Below are positions 52,325 to 58,846 of a stretch of DNA of 64,000 bases, piece by piece. The DNA is from Paenibacillus sanguinis 2301083 = DSM 16941 (GTDB lineage: Bacteria; Bacillota; Bacilli; Paenibacillales; Paenibacillaceae): assembly GCF_000374825.1 (NCBI RefSeq), contig NZ_KB895384.1:1-64000 (forward strand). The letters are read 5' to 3'. Under the pieces are notes generated by a model that was given only the letters and a program-made list of their open reading frames with translations, was not told where the DNA came from and made no database searches. Within the stretch, counting starts at the first letter, position 1. Each line of letters opens with the position of its first letter. Position numbers and translations under genes: made by a program.

Positions 52325-53226
52325 GCTTGATTGCCGGAACCGTTGTTCAATTGCCGATTGACCGCGAGGTTTCTCCCTACGGCTATTTTCTGAGTGCAGG
52401 CGATCAGGATGTGTTGCTGCATTATTCGGAATTGACCCGACAGGTGAAGCCGGGTGAGACCGTGGAAGTATTTCTGTTCTACGATACGGAGGACCGGATT
52501 GCGGCCACGATGAAGCGCCCTTATCTAACGCTAGGCGAACTGGCGCTGCTGGAGGTAGCAGATGTTCATCCTCGGCTGGGCTGCTTCCTGGAGATGGGAC
52601 TTGGCCGTCAATTGCTGCTTCCCATCCGTGAGCTGCCGGAGCTGAAGGAATTGCATCCCCAGGTTGGCGACCATGTCTATGTGGTGATGGAGCATGACAA
52701 GCAGGGACGGCTCAAGGCGAAGCTCGCGGGTGAGCAAGAGCTTGCTCCCCATGCCTTCCATGCCCCTGAATCCTGGAAGAACGAATGGATGGATGCCATT
52801 GTGTACAAGCCATTGCAGATGGGTACCTTTGTCGTCGTCCAAGGGGGCGTGCTTGGCTTTGGAGCCATCGGTATGATTCACTCCTCGGAGCGTAGCCGCT
52901 TGCTTCGGCTTGGCGAACGGGTGCAGGCGCGAATTGCCCATATCCGAGAGGACGGGCGTGTGAACCTGGCCATGGCGCCGCGCAAGGAGATTGGCATGGA
53001 TCAGGATGCAGAGCGAATTTTGGCCTATCTGGCAAGCCGTCCTGGCGGGAGCATGCCGTATTCTGATGCGACACCGCCGGACTTGATCAAGCAACGCTTC
53101 TCGATCAGCAAGTCGGCCTTTAAGCGGGCGCTGGGCAAGCTGATGAAGGAAGGCAAGGTTGTGCAGCGGGAGAACTGGACGCATCTCGCGCAGGAGCCGC
53201 AGGCAGGCGACCAGGCCGAGGATTAG
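52321..53226 (+). CDS. cvfB: S1 RNA-binding protein, CvfB family
   Basis: A 301-residue protein of the CvfB/YitL family: tandem S1-like OB folds (VVQLPIDREVSPYGYFLSAG; FLEMGLGRQLLLPIRELPEL; VQARIAHIREDGRVNLAMAP) and a C-terminal winged helix (FSISKSAFKRALGKLMKEGK). In Staphylococcus this protein affects virulence-factor expression through RNA. ATG 52321 overlaps the rsfS stop, so it is co-translated. B. subtilis does not carry this gene between rsfS and yqeM, so its place here is a lineage trait. Confidence 0.9.
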   Translation: MSLIAGTVVQLPIDREVSPYGYFLSAGDQDVLLHYSELTRQVKPGETVEVFLFYDTEDRIAATMKRPYLTLGELALLEVADVHPRLGCFLEMGLGRQLLLPIRELPELKELHPQVGDHVYVVMEHDKQGRLKAKLAGEQELAPHAFHAPESWKNEWMDAIVYKPLQMGTFVVVQGGVLGFGAIGMIHSSERSRLLRLGERVQARIAHIREDGRVNLAMAPRKEIGMDQDAERILAYLASRPGGSMPYSDATPPDLIKQRFSISKSAFKRALGKLMKEGKVVQRENWTHLAQEPQAGDQAED

Positions 53227-53264
53227 TATAGATGCATCTATAGAAAGCGGTGACAAGCACAACG

Positions 53265-54038
53265 ATGGCTTCCTATCGGAAATTTGCTTACGTGTATGAT
53301 GAGTTGATGGAGGATATGCCGTATCCGGATTGGATCCGGTTCGCAAGGACGGCTTGGGAGCGCCATGGGATGCCCCGAACCGTTGTTGATTTGGGCTGTG
53401 GAACGGGAAGCATTACGATTCCACTCGTGAATGCAGGATTTGAGGTAACGGGCATTGATTTGTCAGCTGACATGCTGTCGGTGGCCCGGCGCAAGATGGA
53501 TGCGACCCCGCAGGGAACGCGGCTGCTGCGCGAAGGAAGCGTTCGCTGGGTTCAGCAGGACATGACGGATTGGGCGGTACCGGAGCCGGTGGATGCGGTC
53601 ATATCTTTTTGCGATTGCTTGAATTATTTGCTCAAAGAGGATGAGATCGTGCGCACCTTCCGCCGTACCTATGAGAACCTGAAGCCGGGTGGTACGTTCT
53701 TGTTCGATGTTCATCATCCGAATACCCTGGCTCGATATGAGGAAGAGCAGCCGTTCATATGGGATGAATCTGGCGTGGCTTATATCTGGACCTGTGAGCG
53801 AGATGCCCGTCTTAACGAGATTGAACATCACTTGACGATCTTCGCACGCGAGGAAGAACATGGACCGGGATTATACCGCCGCTTTGAGGAGACGCATATT
53901 CAGCGGGCTTACGATCCGCTCTGGATGAAGGAAGAGCTTGTACGCTGTGGATTCAGCCAGATTACCTGCTATGCGGATTTTGAGTGGGATGAGGCGGTGG
54001 AGGAAGCGGCCCGGATATTTTTTGTGGCGGTAAAATAA
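53265..54038 (+). CDS. yqeM: SAM-dependent methyltransferase YqeM
   Basis: A 257-residue class I methyltransferase. The SAM loop is VVDLGCGTGSITIPLV, then GIDLSADMLSVA and the FDVHHPNTLARYEEEQPFIW region. YqeM's substrate is unknown. The start could be GTG 53250, but ATG 53265 gives the conserved MASYRKFAYVYDELMEDMPY. It follows cvfB by about 38 bases and precedes an SGNH hydrolase where B. subtilis has comER. Confidence 0.9.
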   Translation: MASYRKFAYVYDELMEDMPYPDWIRFARTAWERHGMPRTVVDLGCGTGSITIPLVNAGFEVTGIDLSADMLSVARRKMDATPQGTRLLREGSVRWVQQDMTDWAVPEPVDAVISFCDCLNYLLKEDEIVRTFRRTYENLKPGGTFLFDVHHPNTLARYEEEQPFIWDESGVAYIWTCERDARLNEIEHHLTIFAREEEHGPGLYRRFEETHIQRAYDPLWMKEELVRCGFSQITCYADFEWDEAVEEAARIFFVAVK

Positions 54039-54069
54039 ATCCATTCATGGGGAAAGCGAGTGCGGCAAG

Positions 54070-54720
54070 ATGAATAAGTCGATGACGTTGTTATTTCAAG
54101 GGGATTCTATTACGGATGGCAACCGGGATCGCGGCAGCGATCTGAATCATATTTTGGGACACAGCTATGCTTATATTATTGCTGCCAAGCTGGGACATGA
54201 ATACGCTCATTTGCGCCCTACCTTTATTAATCGCGGGGTAAGCGGGGATCGTGCCTCCGATTTGTATGCTCGTTGGAATGAGGATGCGATCAGTCTCAAG
54301 CCGGATGTAATCAGTCTTCTTATCGGCGTGAATGATGCCTGGCGGCAGATGAACGGTGAGCCCAGCGGGGCAACGGATCGTTTTGAGCGGGCCTACCTGC
54401 ATTTGCTTGAGGAGACGCGCGAGGTCCTGCCGGAGACTAGGCTGATCTTATGTGAACCTTTTATATTAAACACCGGTGCTCCTGCGGAAAAATGGGAGGA
54501 GTGGAAAGGGCTTGTATCCCGCTATCAAACTATTGTATTGCGCCTGGCCAAGCAATTTGGGGCAGTGCACGTTCCATTGCAGGATGCGTTCGATCAAGCG
54601 GCACAGGTTGCCGACCCGGCGTACTGGTTATGGGATGGAGTTCATCCGACGGCAGCGGGTCATGATCTGGTGGCCAAACGCTGGCTTGAGGTCGTAGGCA
54701 GCAGCGGGATTTTTCAGTAA
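54070..54720 (+). CDS. SGNH/GDSL hydrolase (lipase/acylhydrolase-like)
   Basis: A 216-residue SGNH hydrolase. Block I is FQGDSITDGNRDRG (nucleophile Ser), block II NRGVSGDRASDLYARW, block III GVNDAWRQM, and block V DGVHPTAAGHDL (Asp and His). All catalytic residues are present. There is no signal peptide, so an intracellular esterase or sugar deacetylase role is likely; the substrate cannot be read. It ends exactly before a TTG that opens the RNase J frame, so it is probably cotranscribed with it. Confidence 0.9.
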   Translation: MNKSMTLLFQGDSITDGNRDRGSDLNHILGHSYAYIIAAKLGHEYAHLRPTFINRGVSGDRASDLYARWNEDAISLKPDVISLLIGVNDAWRQMNGEPSGATDRFERAYLHLLEETREVLPETRLILCEPFILNTGAPAEKWEEWKGLVSRYQTIVLRLAKQFGAVHVPLQDAFDQAAQVADPAYWLWDGVHPTAAGHDLVAKRWLEVVGSSGIFQ

Positions 54721-54744
54721 TTGTCAGAGAGGATTAACAACCTA

Positions 54745-56463
54745 ATGAATGAAGCAGCTAGCAAACCAGTTAAACCAGTCAAAAGTCATCGTCGACCGAA
54801 ATCTTCTCCACCGCCTGTGCGAATTTATTCGCTCGGAGGCATCGGGGAGATTGGCAAGAACATGTATGGTATTGAGTATAGAGATGAAATCATTCTTATT
54901 GATGCCGGACTCAAATTCCCGGATTCTCGTCTGACGGGGATTGATTGCATCGTGCCTGATATCAGTTATCTTATTGAAAACAAGCACAAAATGAAGGGGT
55001 TGTTCCTGACCCATGGGCATGAGGACCATATCGGCGCCATTCCTTATGTGCTTCGTCAGCTCCAACTGCCTATCTATGGCGGACCACTCACGATCGGATT
55101 GGTGAAAGCCAAGCTGGAGGAGTACCGTCTGCTTGGGCAGGCTGAGCTGCATATCTATCAGGAGGAAGATCGCTATGCGTTCAAGCATCTGGCGGTTCAT
55201 TTCTTCCGCACGACGCATAGTATTCCTGATGCCTTTGGCATCGTGGTTGATACGCCTTATGGTGCGGTTGTACATACCGGGGATTTCAAGTTCGACTTTA
55301 CGCCGGAGGACCGTCCAGCCAATCTGTTCAAGATGGCTAGCGTCGGAGGGGATGGTGTGCTGGCGCTGCTGGCTGACAGCACGAACAGTGAGAAGGAAGG
55401 CTTCACTCCTTCGGAGCGGCGGGTTGGCGATGCGATTCTGAAGCAGTTCCAGGATTGCGATGGACGGATATTGTTCGCGACCTTTGCTTCCAATGTACAC
55501 CGTTTGCAGCAGGTGGTGGAAGCAGCAGCCCTATGCAAACGAAAAATCGCCGTCATTGGACGCAGCATGGAGAAGGTGTTCACCATCGGTCAGGAGCTAG
55601 GCTATATCCGTGTGCCTGAAGGAATGCTGATTGACGTCAAGCATATTGACCGTTACCCTGATCATCAGGTGCTGATTGTCTGCACCGGTAGTCAGGGGGA
55701 GCCAAACGCTGCTCTCAGCCGGATTGCATCCGGGGCGCATCGCAATGTACAGGTATACCCTGGGGATACAGTTATCTATTCCTCGTCGCCGATTCCAGGC
55801 AACGGGCAAAACATTAACCGCAGCATCGATTTGCTGCTGCGGGCCGGGGCCAACGTCATTTATGGGTCAGTATTCGACATTCATACCTCCGGCCATGGCT
55901 GCCGTGAGGATTTGAAGCTGATGCTTAGCTTTATCCGTCCGAAGTATTTCATTCCGATTCACGGTGAATATCGCATGTTGTTGAGCCACCGGAGTCTGGC
56001 TTTGCAGACCGGTATTCCTGACGAACGCATCTTCGTGATGAATATCGGAGACAGCTTGTCCGTGTACCGCAACCGGGCCAAGCGGGGAAAAACGATTCCG
56101 TCCGGAGAAGTATTAATCAGCAATGGAGAAATGCGCTCCAATGAAGATGAACTGGTCCTCGAACGGATGGAGCTGGCACAGGAAGGGATCGTCATCGTGG
56201 TCATGACCGTCGATCGCAAGACGCGGCAAATTATGGCGGGACCGGATATTGTCACACGTGGCTTTGTGTATATGCAGGATGCCAGACCGTTATTGCGGCG
56301 GGCTGAATCGATGCTGAAACGGAACCTGAACCGTTTGGGTACACAGAAGGAGTCCTATGATCAGACGGTATGGCTGCGGGCTACCAGGCAGGTGTTGCGG
56401 CGTTATTTCATCAAAGAAGTTGGACGCACACCTCACATCATGCCATCTATATTGGAGATCTGA
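54745..56463 (+). CDS. rnj: Ribonuclease J
   Basis: A 572-residue metallo-beta-lactamase/beta-CASP ribonuclease with endo- and 5'-exonuclease activity in mRNA decay. The metal motif FLTHGHEDHIGAIPYVL is intact, and HFFRTTHSIPDAFGIVVDTP, LLADSTNSEKEGFTPSERRV and DIHTSGHGCREDLKLMLSFI are canonical. The N-terminal 24 residues are a basic extension. An in-frame TTG at 54721 is possible, but ATG 54745 with GAGAGG upstream is favoured. Whether it corresponds to J1 or J2 cannot be settled here; the intact metal ligands suggest an active J1-like enzyme. Confidence 0.93.
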   Translation: MNEAASKPVKPVKSHRRPKSSPPPVRIYSLGGIGEIGKNMYGIEYRDEIILIDAGLKFPDSRLTGIDCIVPDISYLIENKHKMKGLFLTHGHEDHIGAIPYVLRQLQLPIYGGPLTIGLVKAKLEEYRLLGQAELHIYQEEDRYAFKHLAVHFFRTTHSIPDAFGIVVDTPYGAVVHTGDFKFDFTPEDRPANLFKMASVGGDGVLALLADSTNSEKEGFTPSERRVGDAILKQFQDCDGRILFATFASNVHRLQQVVEAAALCKRKIAVIGRSMEKVFTIGQELGYIRVPEGMLIDVKHIDRYPDHQVLIVCTGSQGEPNAALSRIASGAHRNVQVYPGDTVIYSSSPIPGNGQNINRSIDLLLRAGANVIYGSVFDIHTSGHGCREDLKLMLSFIRPKYFIPIHGEYRMLLSHRSLALQTGIPDERIFVMNIGDSLSVYRNRAKRGKTIPSGEVLISNGEMRSNEDELVLERMELAQEGIVIVVMTVDRKTRQIMAGPDIVTRGFVYMQDARPLLRRAESMLKRNLNRLGTQKESYDQTVWLRATRQVLRRYFIKEVGRTPHIMPSILEI

Positions 56464-56471
56464 TACTGGAG

Positions 56472-56505
56472 AAGGAGCTTCCTGTAACGGGAAGCTCCTT
56501 TGGGT
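56472..56505 (+). terminator. Terminator after the RNase J gene
   Basis: AAGGAGCTTCC pairs with GGAAGCTCCTT (11 pairs, seven-base loop), followed by a short T stretch. It ends the housekeeping operon. Confidence 0.8.
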
Positions 56506-56519
56506 TGACTTGCTGTTTA

Positions 56520-56680
56520 CATTGAAATAAAGAAAAGGCAAAACAAGCAAGCGAGAAAAATGATTCTGAAGAAGCTTAAAGCTTTCTCCAAGAAAGCTGC
56601 ATCGGAAGCTTGCGCTTGTTCGCCTTTGGGAATGGATTTCTACCAACATTTTCTCGCCTGCTTCTTTGCCTTAATGTAGT
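56520..56680. repeat. Palindromic intergenic repeat A, full-length copy
   Basis: Left arm ACATTGAAATAAAG then AAGGCAAAACAAGCAAGCG; right arm, read in reverse complement, ACATTAAGGCAAAGAAGCAG. Between lie AAGCTTAAAGCTTTC, CATCGGAAGC and GTTCGCCTTTGGGAATGG. The symmetry and repetition in three intergenic spaces suggest a MITE or REP-like family. It directly precedes the putative left end of the Mu-like prophage. Confidence 0.72.
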
Positions 56681-56838
56681 TTATCAGGATATCTGACAAA
56701 GAGGAGATGACAAAAAAAGAACCGGGAAAACGTGGGAAACCCCGATTCTATAAGGGAAATCACGGGATCTATAGACTGATTGTGTGACAAAAATAATGAG
56801 AATCAAAAAAAGGATCGTCATATTTGAGAAATTGGATA

Positions 56839-56886
56839 AAAAAAGCGCGGAACTCCTTATAAATCAAGGTCTCCACGCTTTTTTGT
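56839..56886. terminator. Hairpin with A and T arms in the prophage left end
   Basis: AAAAAGCGCGGA pairs with TCCACGCTTTTT, with one mismatch and a 20-base loop. It looks like a bidirectional terminator that could insulate phage transcription from the host gene on the left. Confidence 0.6.
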
Positions 56887-57021
56887 TTTGATCTAATGAT
56901 GCCAGCCCTCTAACATGAGATTTAAAAAACTGCGCAGCGTTATAACGGGCCGTTAATTACTATAAAATAGCGTTAAATCAAGAGTTGAACCCGTTAAAAA
57001 CGCCTAAAATCATGGGTAAAG

Positions 57022-57126
57022 CAATTCTGCAATCCGCACAACCATGCGGAATTGTGCAGAATTGACGTATTTATGCGGGTTACAGGCTTTATTTCTACTT
57101 GGAAAAGCAGAATTTGCAATTCTGCA
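57022..57126. repeat. CAATTCTGCA repeat cluster in the prophage left end
   Basis: The 10-mer CAATTCTGCA occurs at 57022-57031, inverted at 57055-57064, and again at 57117-57126, with an eight-base inverted partner at 57107-57114. The first pair encloses a second inverted repeat, TCCGCA/TGCGGA, giving a long hairpin. These may be transposase, repressor or host-factor binding sites, or a terminator of the repressor transcript. Confidence 0.55.
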
Positions 57127-57289
57127 AAGTGACATTTCGGACATTCCCGCAAGAACATGTCACATTGGCCTAGTGGCGCGGGTTATCAGGGATTGGTAAA
57201 GTGAAAAAACCTTATTGCTTCAATGTGACAAAGAAAAACCGAAAATCAATAGGCAAATGATATAAAACTAAATCATTTAGGGTATAAAA

Positions 57290-57736
57290 TTAAGCCGATT
57301 CACTTGTGGCGGCTTCCTCTCTTCCGTCTGTACTCTTCGAGTGAGATTGCTTGTCCGGTTGGCGAACTCCTTCACGAGACATCAGCATCCCCTCGATCAT
57401 CCCCTCGATCTTCCCTTGTTCTTTCTCGGTCAACTGGTGGAATTTTGCAAGCAGCTCCATGTCGGCGAGCGAAATTGATCTGTTGCCTGCTTCCTGGGCA
57501 AGCCCTTCCCGAATTTTATTTTCAGAAATATGAAATTCCGAACCTGTCACAATCCAATCAATTGAAACTTTCAGCGTGGAGCTCAATGGAACTAAAACCG
57601 CTACGGACGGAGAATACTTGTCGTTCTCAAGGCTGCTTATGGTTCCTGTGGATATGCCCGTTACCGCTTTAACATCCTCTATCGTGAGCCCTAGCTCTTT
57701 CCTTCTTCTCTTAATTCGCTGACCAATACTTCCCAC
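57290..57736 (-). CDS. Prophage repressor, XRE/cI-like
   Basis: About 148 residues. The N-terminal HTH is IGQRIKRRRKELGLTIEDVK ... GISTGTISSLENDKYSPSVA, followed by a segment with LSSTLKVSIDWIVTGSEFHI, and then a helical multimerisation region (LADMELLAKFHQLTEKEQGK) and a polar tail. It reads away from the early genes, as Mu c does. GTG 57736 is preferred because GGAGG lies eight bases upstream; ATG 57751 is in frame but has no site. It probably represses the early promoter through the TTCAGANNNNTGAA sites. Only loose resemblance to Mu c is seen. Confidence 0.82.
   Translation of the reverse strand: MGSIGQRIKRRRKELGLTIEDVKAVTGISTGTISSLENDKYSPSVAVLVPLSSTLKVSIDWIVTGSEFHISENKIREGLAQEAGNRSISLADMELLAKFHQLTEKEQGKIEGMIEGMLMSREGVRQPDKQSHSKSTDGREEAATSESA
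57521..57534. promoter_or_regulatory. Putative operator copy 3, inside the repressor gene
   Basis: TTCAGAAATATGAA fits TTCAGANNNNTGAA, as at 57777 and 57806. It lies within the repressor coding sequence, so it may extend cooperative binding or loop formation. A chance match is possible. Confidence 0.4.
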
Positions 57737-57776
57737 CTTCAACGCCTCCATATTTTCGGTTTTCTAATAAATAATT

Positions 57777-57819
57777 TTCAGAATTTTGAAATTATTATTG
57801 ACTTATTCAGATACCTGAA
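57777..57819. promoter_or_regulatory. Putative repressor operators (two copies)
   Basis: TTCAGAATTTTGAA at 57777-57790 and TTCAGATACCTGAA at 57806-57819 share TTCAGANNNNTGAA, a partly symmetric 14-mer. The second lies within the spacer of the early promoter, and both lie between the repressor and early genes. The centre-to-centre spacing is 29 bases, almost three helical turns. Confidence 0.6.
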
Positions 57820-57826
57820 ATATTAT
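57798..57826 (+). promoter_or_regulatory. Early promoter of the Mu-like prophage
   Basis: TTGACT, 17 bases, TATTAT: a near-consensus sigma-A promoter reading into the early genes. An operator-like TTCAGATACCTGAA occupies the spacer, so repressor binding would block RNA polymerase directly. The first gene starts at 57996, leaving a leader of about 160 bases. Confidence 0.75.
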
Positions 57827-57931
57827 TGAAGTATGATTTAGAACTACATCACTGATTCAAAGTTTACCACACATCATGAATCGGCAACAGGCGACCAAAT
57901 AGCCGCCGCCTTGCACAGCGGGCAGGCCATA

Positions 57932-57944
57932 TGCTCTTTGAAAA
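57932..57944 (+). promoter_or_regulatory. boxA-like antitermination site in the early leader
   Basis: TGCTCTTTGAAAA, followed by CTGAATAG, matches the boxA found in Bacillus-type rRNA leaders and spacers. It lies in the untranslated leader of the early operon. Flanking CTTGCAC (57910-57916) and GTGCAAG (57976-57982) can pair and enclose it. NusB/S10-type antitermination is inferred. Confidence 0.6.
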
Positions 57945-57995
57945 CTGAATAGCAACACCGATTCAAATCAACTTCGTGCAAGTGGAGGTGACAAG

Positions 57996-58358
57996 GTGAT
58001 CGTTAAAAGGGAGCAGCACAATTTTGTGCAGGATGAACGATTGATGTCCATGTACAAGGAAGGCTTTTCACATGTATCAGCCATCGTTGACCGCGTAAAT
58101 TTCTTCAGCAAGGAATCTTTCGGCATTTTGACAGATTCCTATCGAGAGACTAACGAACAACAACTTGAACAGATTCGCGAAGAACGCATCCGATTGGAGA
58201 TTGAAATTAAATACTTCTTGGCTCGCGCCAATAGCAAAATGGTGTATTTGGTCAAGCTGGAAGAACATTTGCAGGAATTGCAAAACCAATTTGACGCGAT
58301 TAGCAAGGAAGCGCTGGAGGAGCCTGGCGAAGAAGGTGAAGGAGGTGAAAGCCTTTGA
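57996..58358 (+). CDS. Early phage protein, unknown, coiled coil
   Basis: A 120-residue protein starting at GTG with GGAGGTGACAAG upstream. It is strongly charged and helical (EQLEQIREERIRLEIEIKYF; LVKLEEHLQELQNQFDAISK), so a dimeric coiled coil is likely. It is the first gene after the early promoter and overlaps the next gene by four bases. No known family was recognised; a regulatory function like Mu Ner is only positional speculation. Confidence 0.7.
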   Translation: MIVKREQHNFVQDERLMSMYKEGFSHVSAIVDRVNFFSKESFGILTDSYRETNEQQLEQIREERIRLEIEIKYFLARANSKMVYLVKLEEHLQELQNQFDAISKEALEEPGEEGEGGESL

Positions 58359-58570
58359 GACAGAAACGCGAACTAACACCGATCGGCAAGGTGATTAAAA
58401 AGCGCCTGATCGAAGTTGGAATCACACATCGGCAATTAGCCCAGGAAATTGGAACCAGTGAGCAATACCTGAACTCTATCTTATTTGGTGCTCGATCAGG
58501 AAGAAACTACCTGCCCAAAATCGCCAGAGCGCTTGAAATTGAATTTGATTCATTACGCAAACCAGCTTGA
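58355..58570 (+). CDS. XRE-type small HTH protein (Ner-like position)
   Basis: A 71-residue protein with an HTH: IGKVIKKRLIEVGITHRQLA then IGTSEQYLNSILFGARSGRN. It starts at TTG, overlapping the preceding stop, with GGAGGTGAAAG upstream. Its place before the transposase gene corresponds to ner in Mu, which represses early genes after infection. Sequence homology to Ner is not evident, so the role is inferred from position. Confidence 0.8.
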   Translation: MRQKRELTPIGKVIKKRLIEVGITHRQLAQEIGTSEQYLNSILFGARSGRNYLPKIARALEIEFDSLRKPA

Positions 58571-58693
58571 ACAACCACGCTATACCCGCTTTACAAATTA
58601 CGCTTTATCTAAATCCACGCAATAGCGCCCCGAACATAGATGGAAAAAACCTCTTTTCTGTCTGTGTACATGGAAGGTTGGGAGGTAAATCAG

Positions 58694-58846
58694 ATGGTTC
58701 AGCACTATAAAAATAGGAACGACTCATCCGAAGTGAGTCGTTCCAAAGTGAATCCTCTGCAAAATCTGATTCCCCTCCATTATAACAGCAAGGAGTTTAT
58801 TGAGGAAGGAGGAATCTTATTTGTCAGAAATATACATCGCGCTTGA
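58694..58846 (+). CDS. Possible small protein before the transposase gene
   Basis: An open frame of 50 codons from ATG 58694 with GGGAGG eight bases upstream (MVQHYKNRNDSSEVSRSKVN). It contains a strong hairpin (58716-58744) and overlaps the transposase start by 26 bases. The site and spacing favour translation, but the peptide has no known relatives and the reading may be a leader whose translation affects the hairpin. Confidence 0.4.
   Translation: MVQHYKNRNDSSEVSRSKVNPLQNLIPLHYNSKEFIEEGGILFVRNIHRA
58716..58744 (+). other. Strong hairpin upstream of the transposase gene
   Basis: GGAACGACTCA, loop TCCGAAG, TGAGTCGTTCC: a perfect 11-pair stem with no following T-tract, 76 bases before the transposase start. 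It may act as an attenuator, an operator or an RNA processing site within the early transcript. Confidence 0.6.

Noticed and set aside
54742-55500. Minus-strand frame of 252 codons within the RNase J gene
   Set aside because: Shadow of a clear RNase J gene; no ribosome site.
57001-57126. CRISPR-like array because of the repeated CAATTCTGCA
   Set aside because: The repeats are short, in mixed orientation and unevenly spaced, and no cas genes are near.
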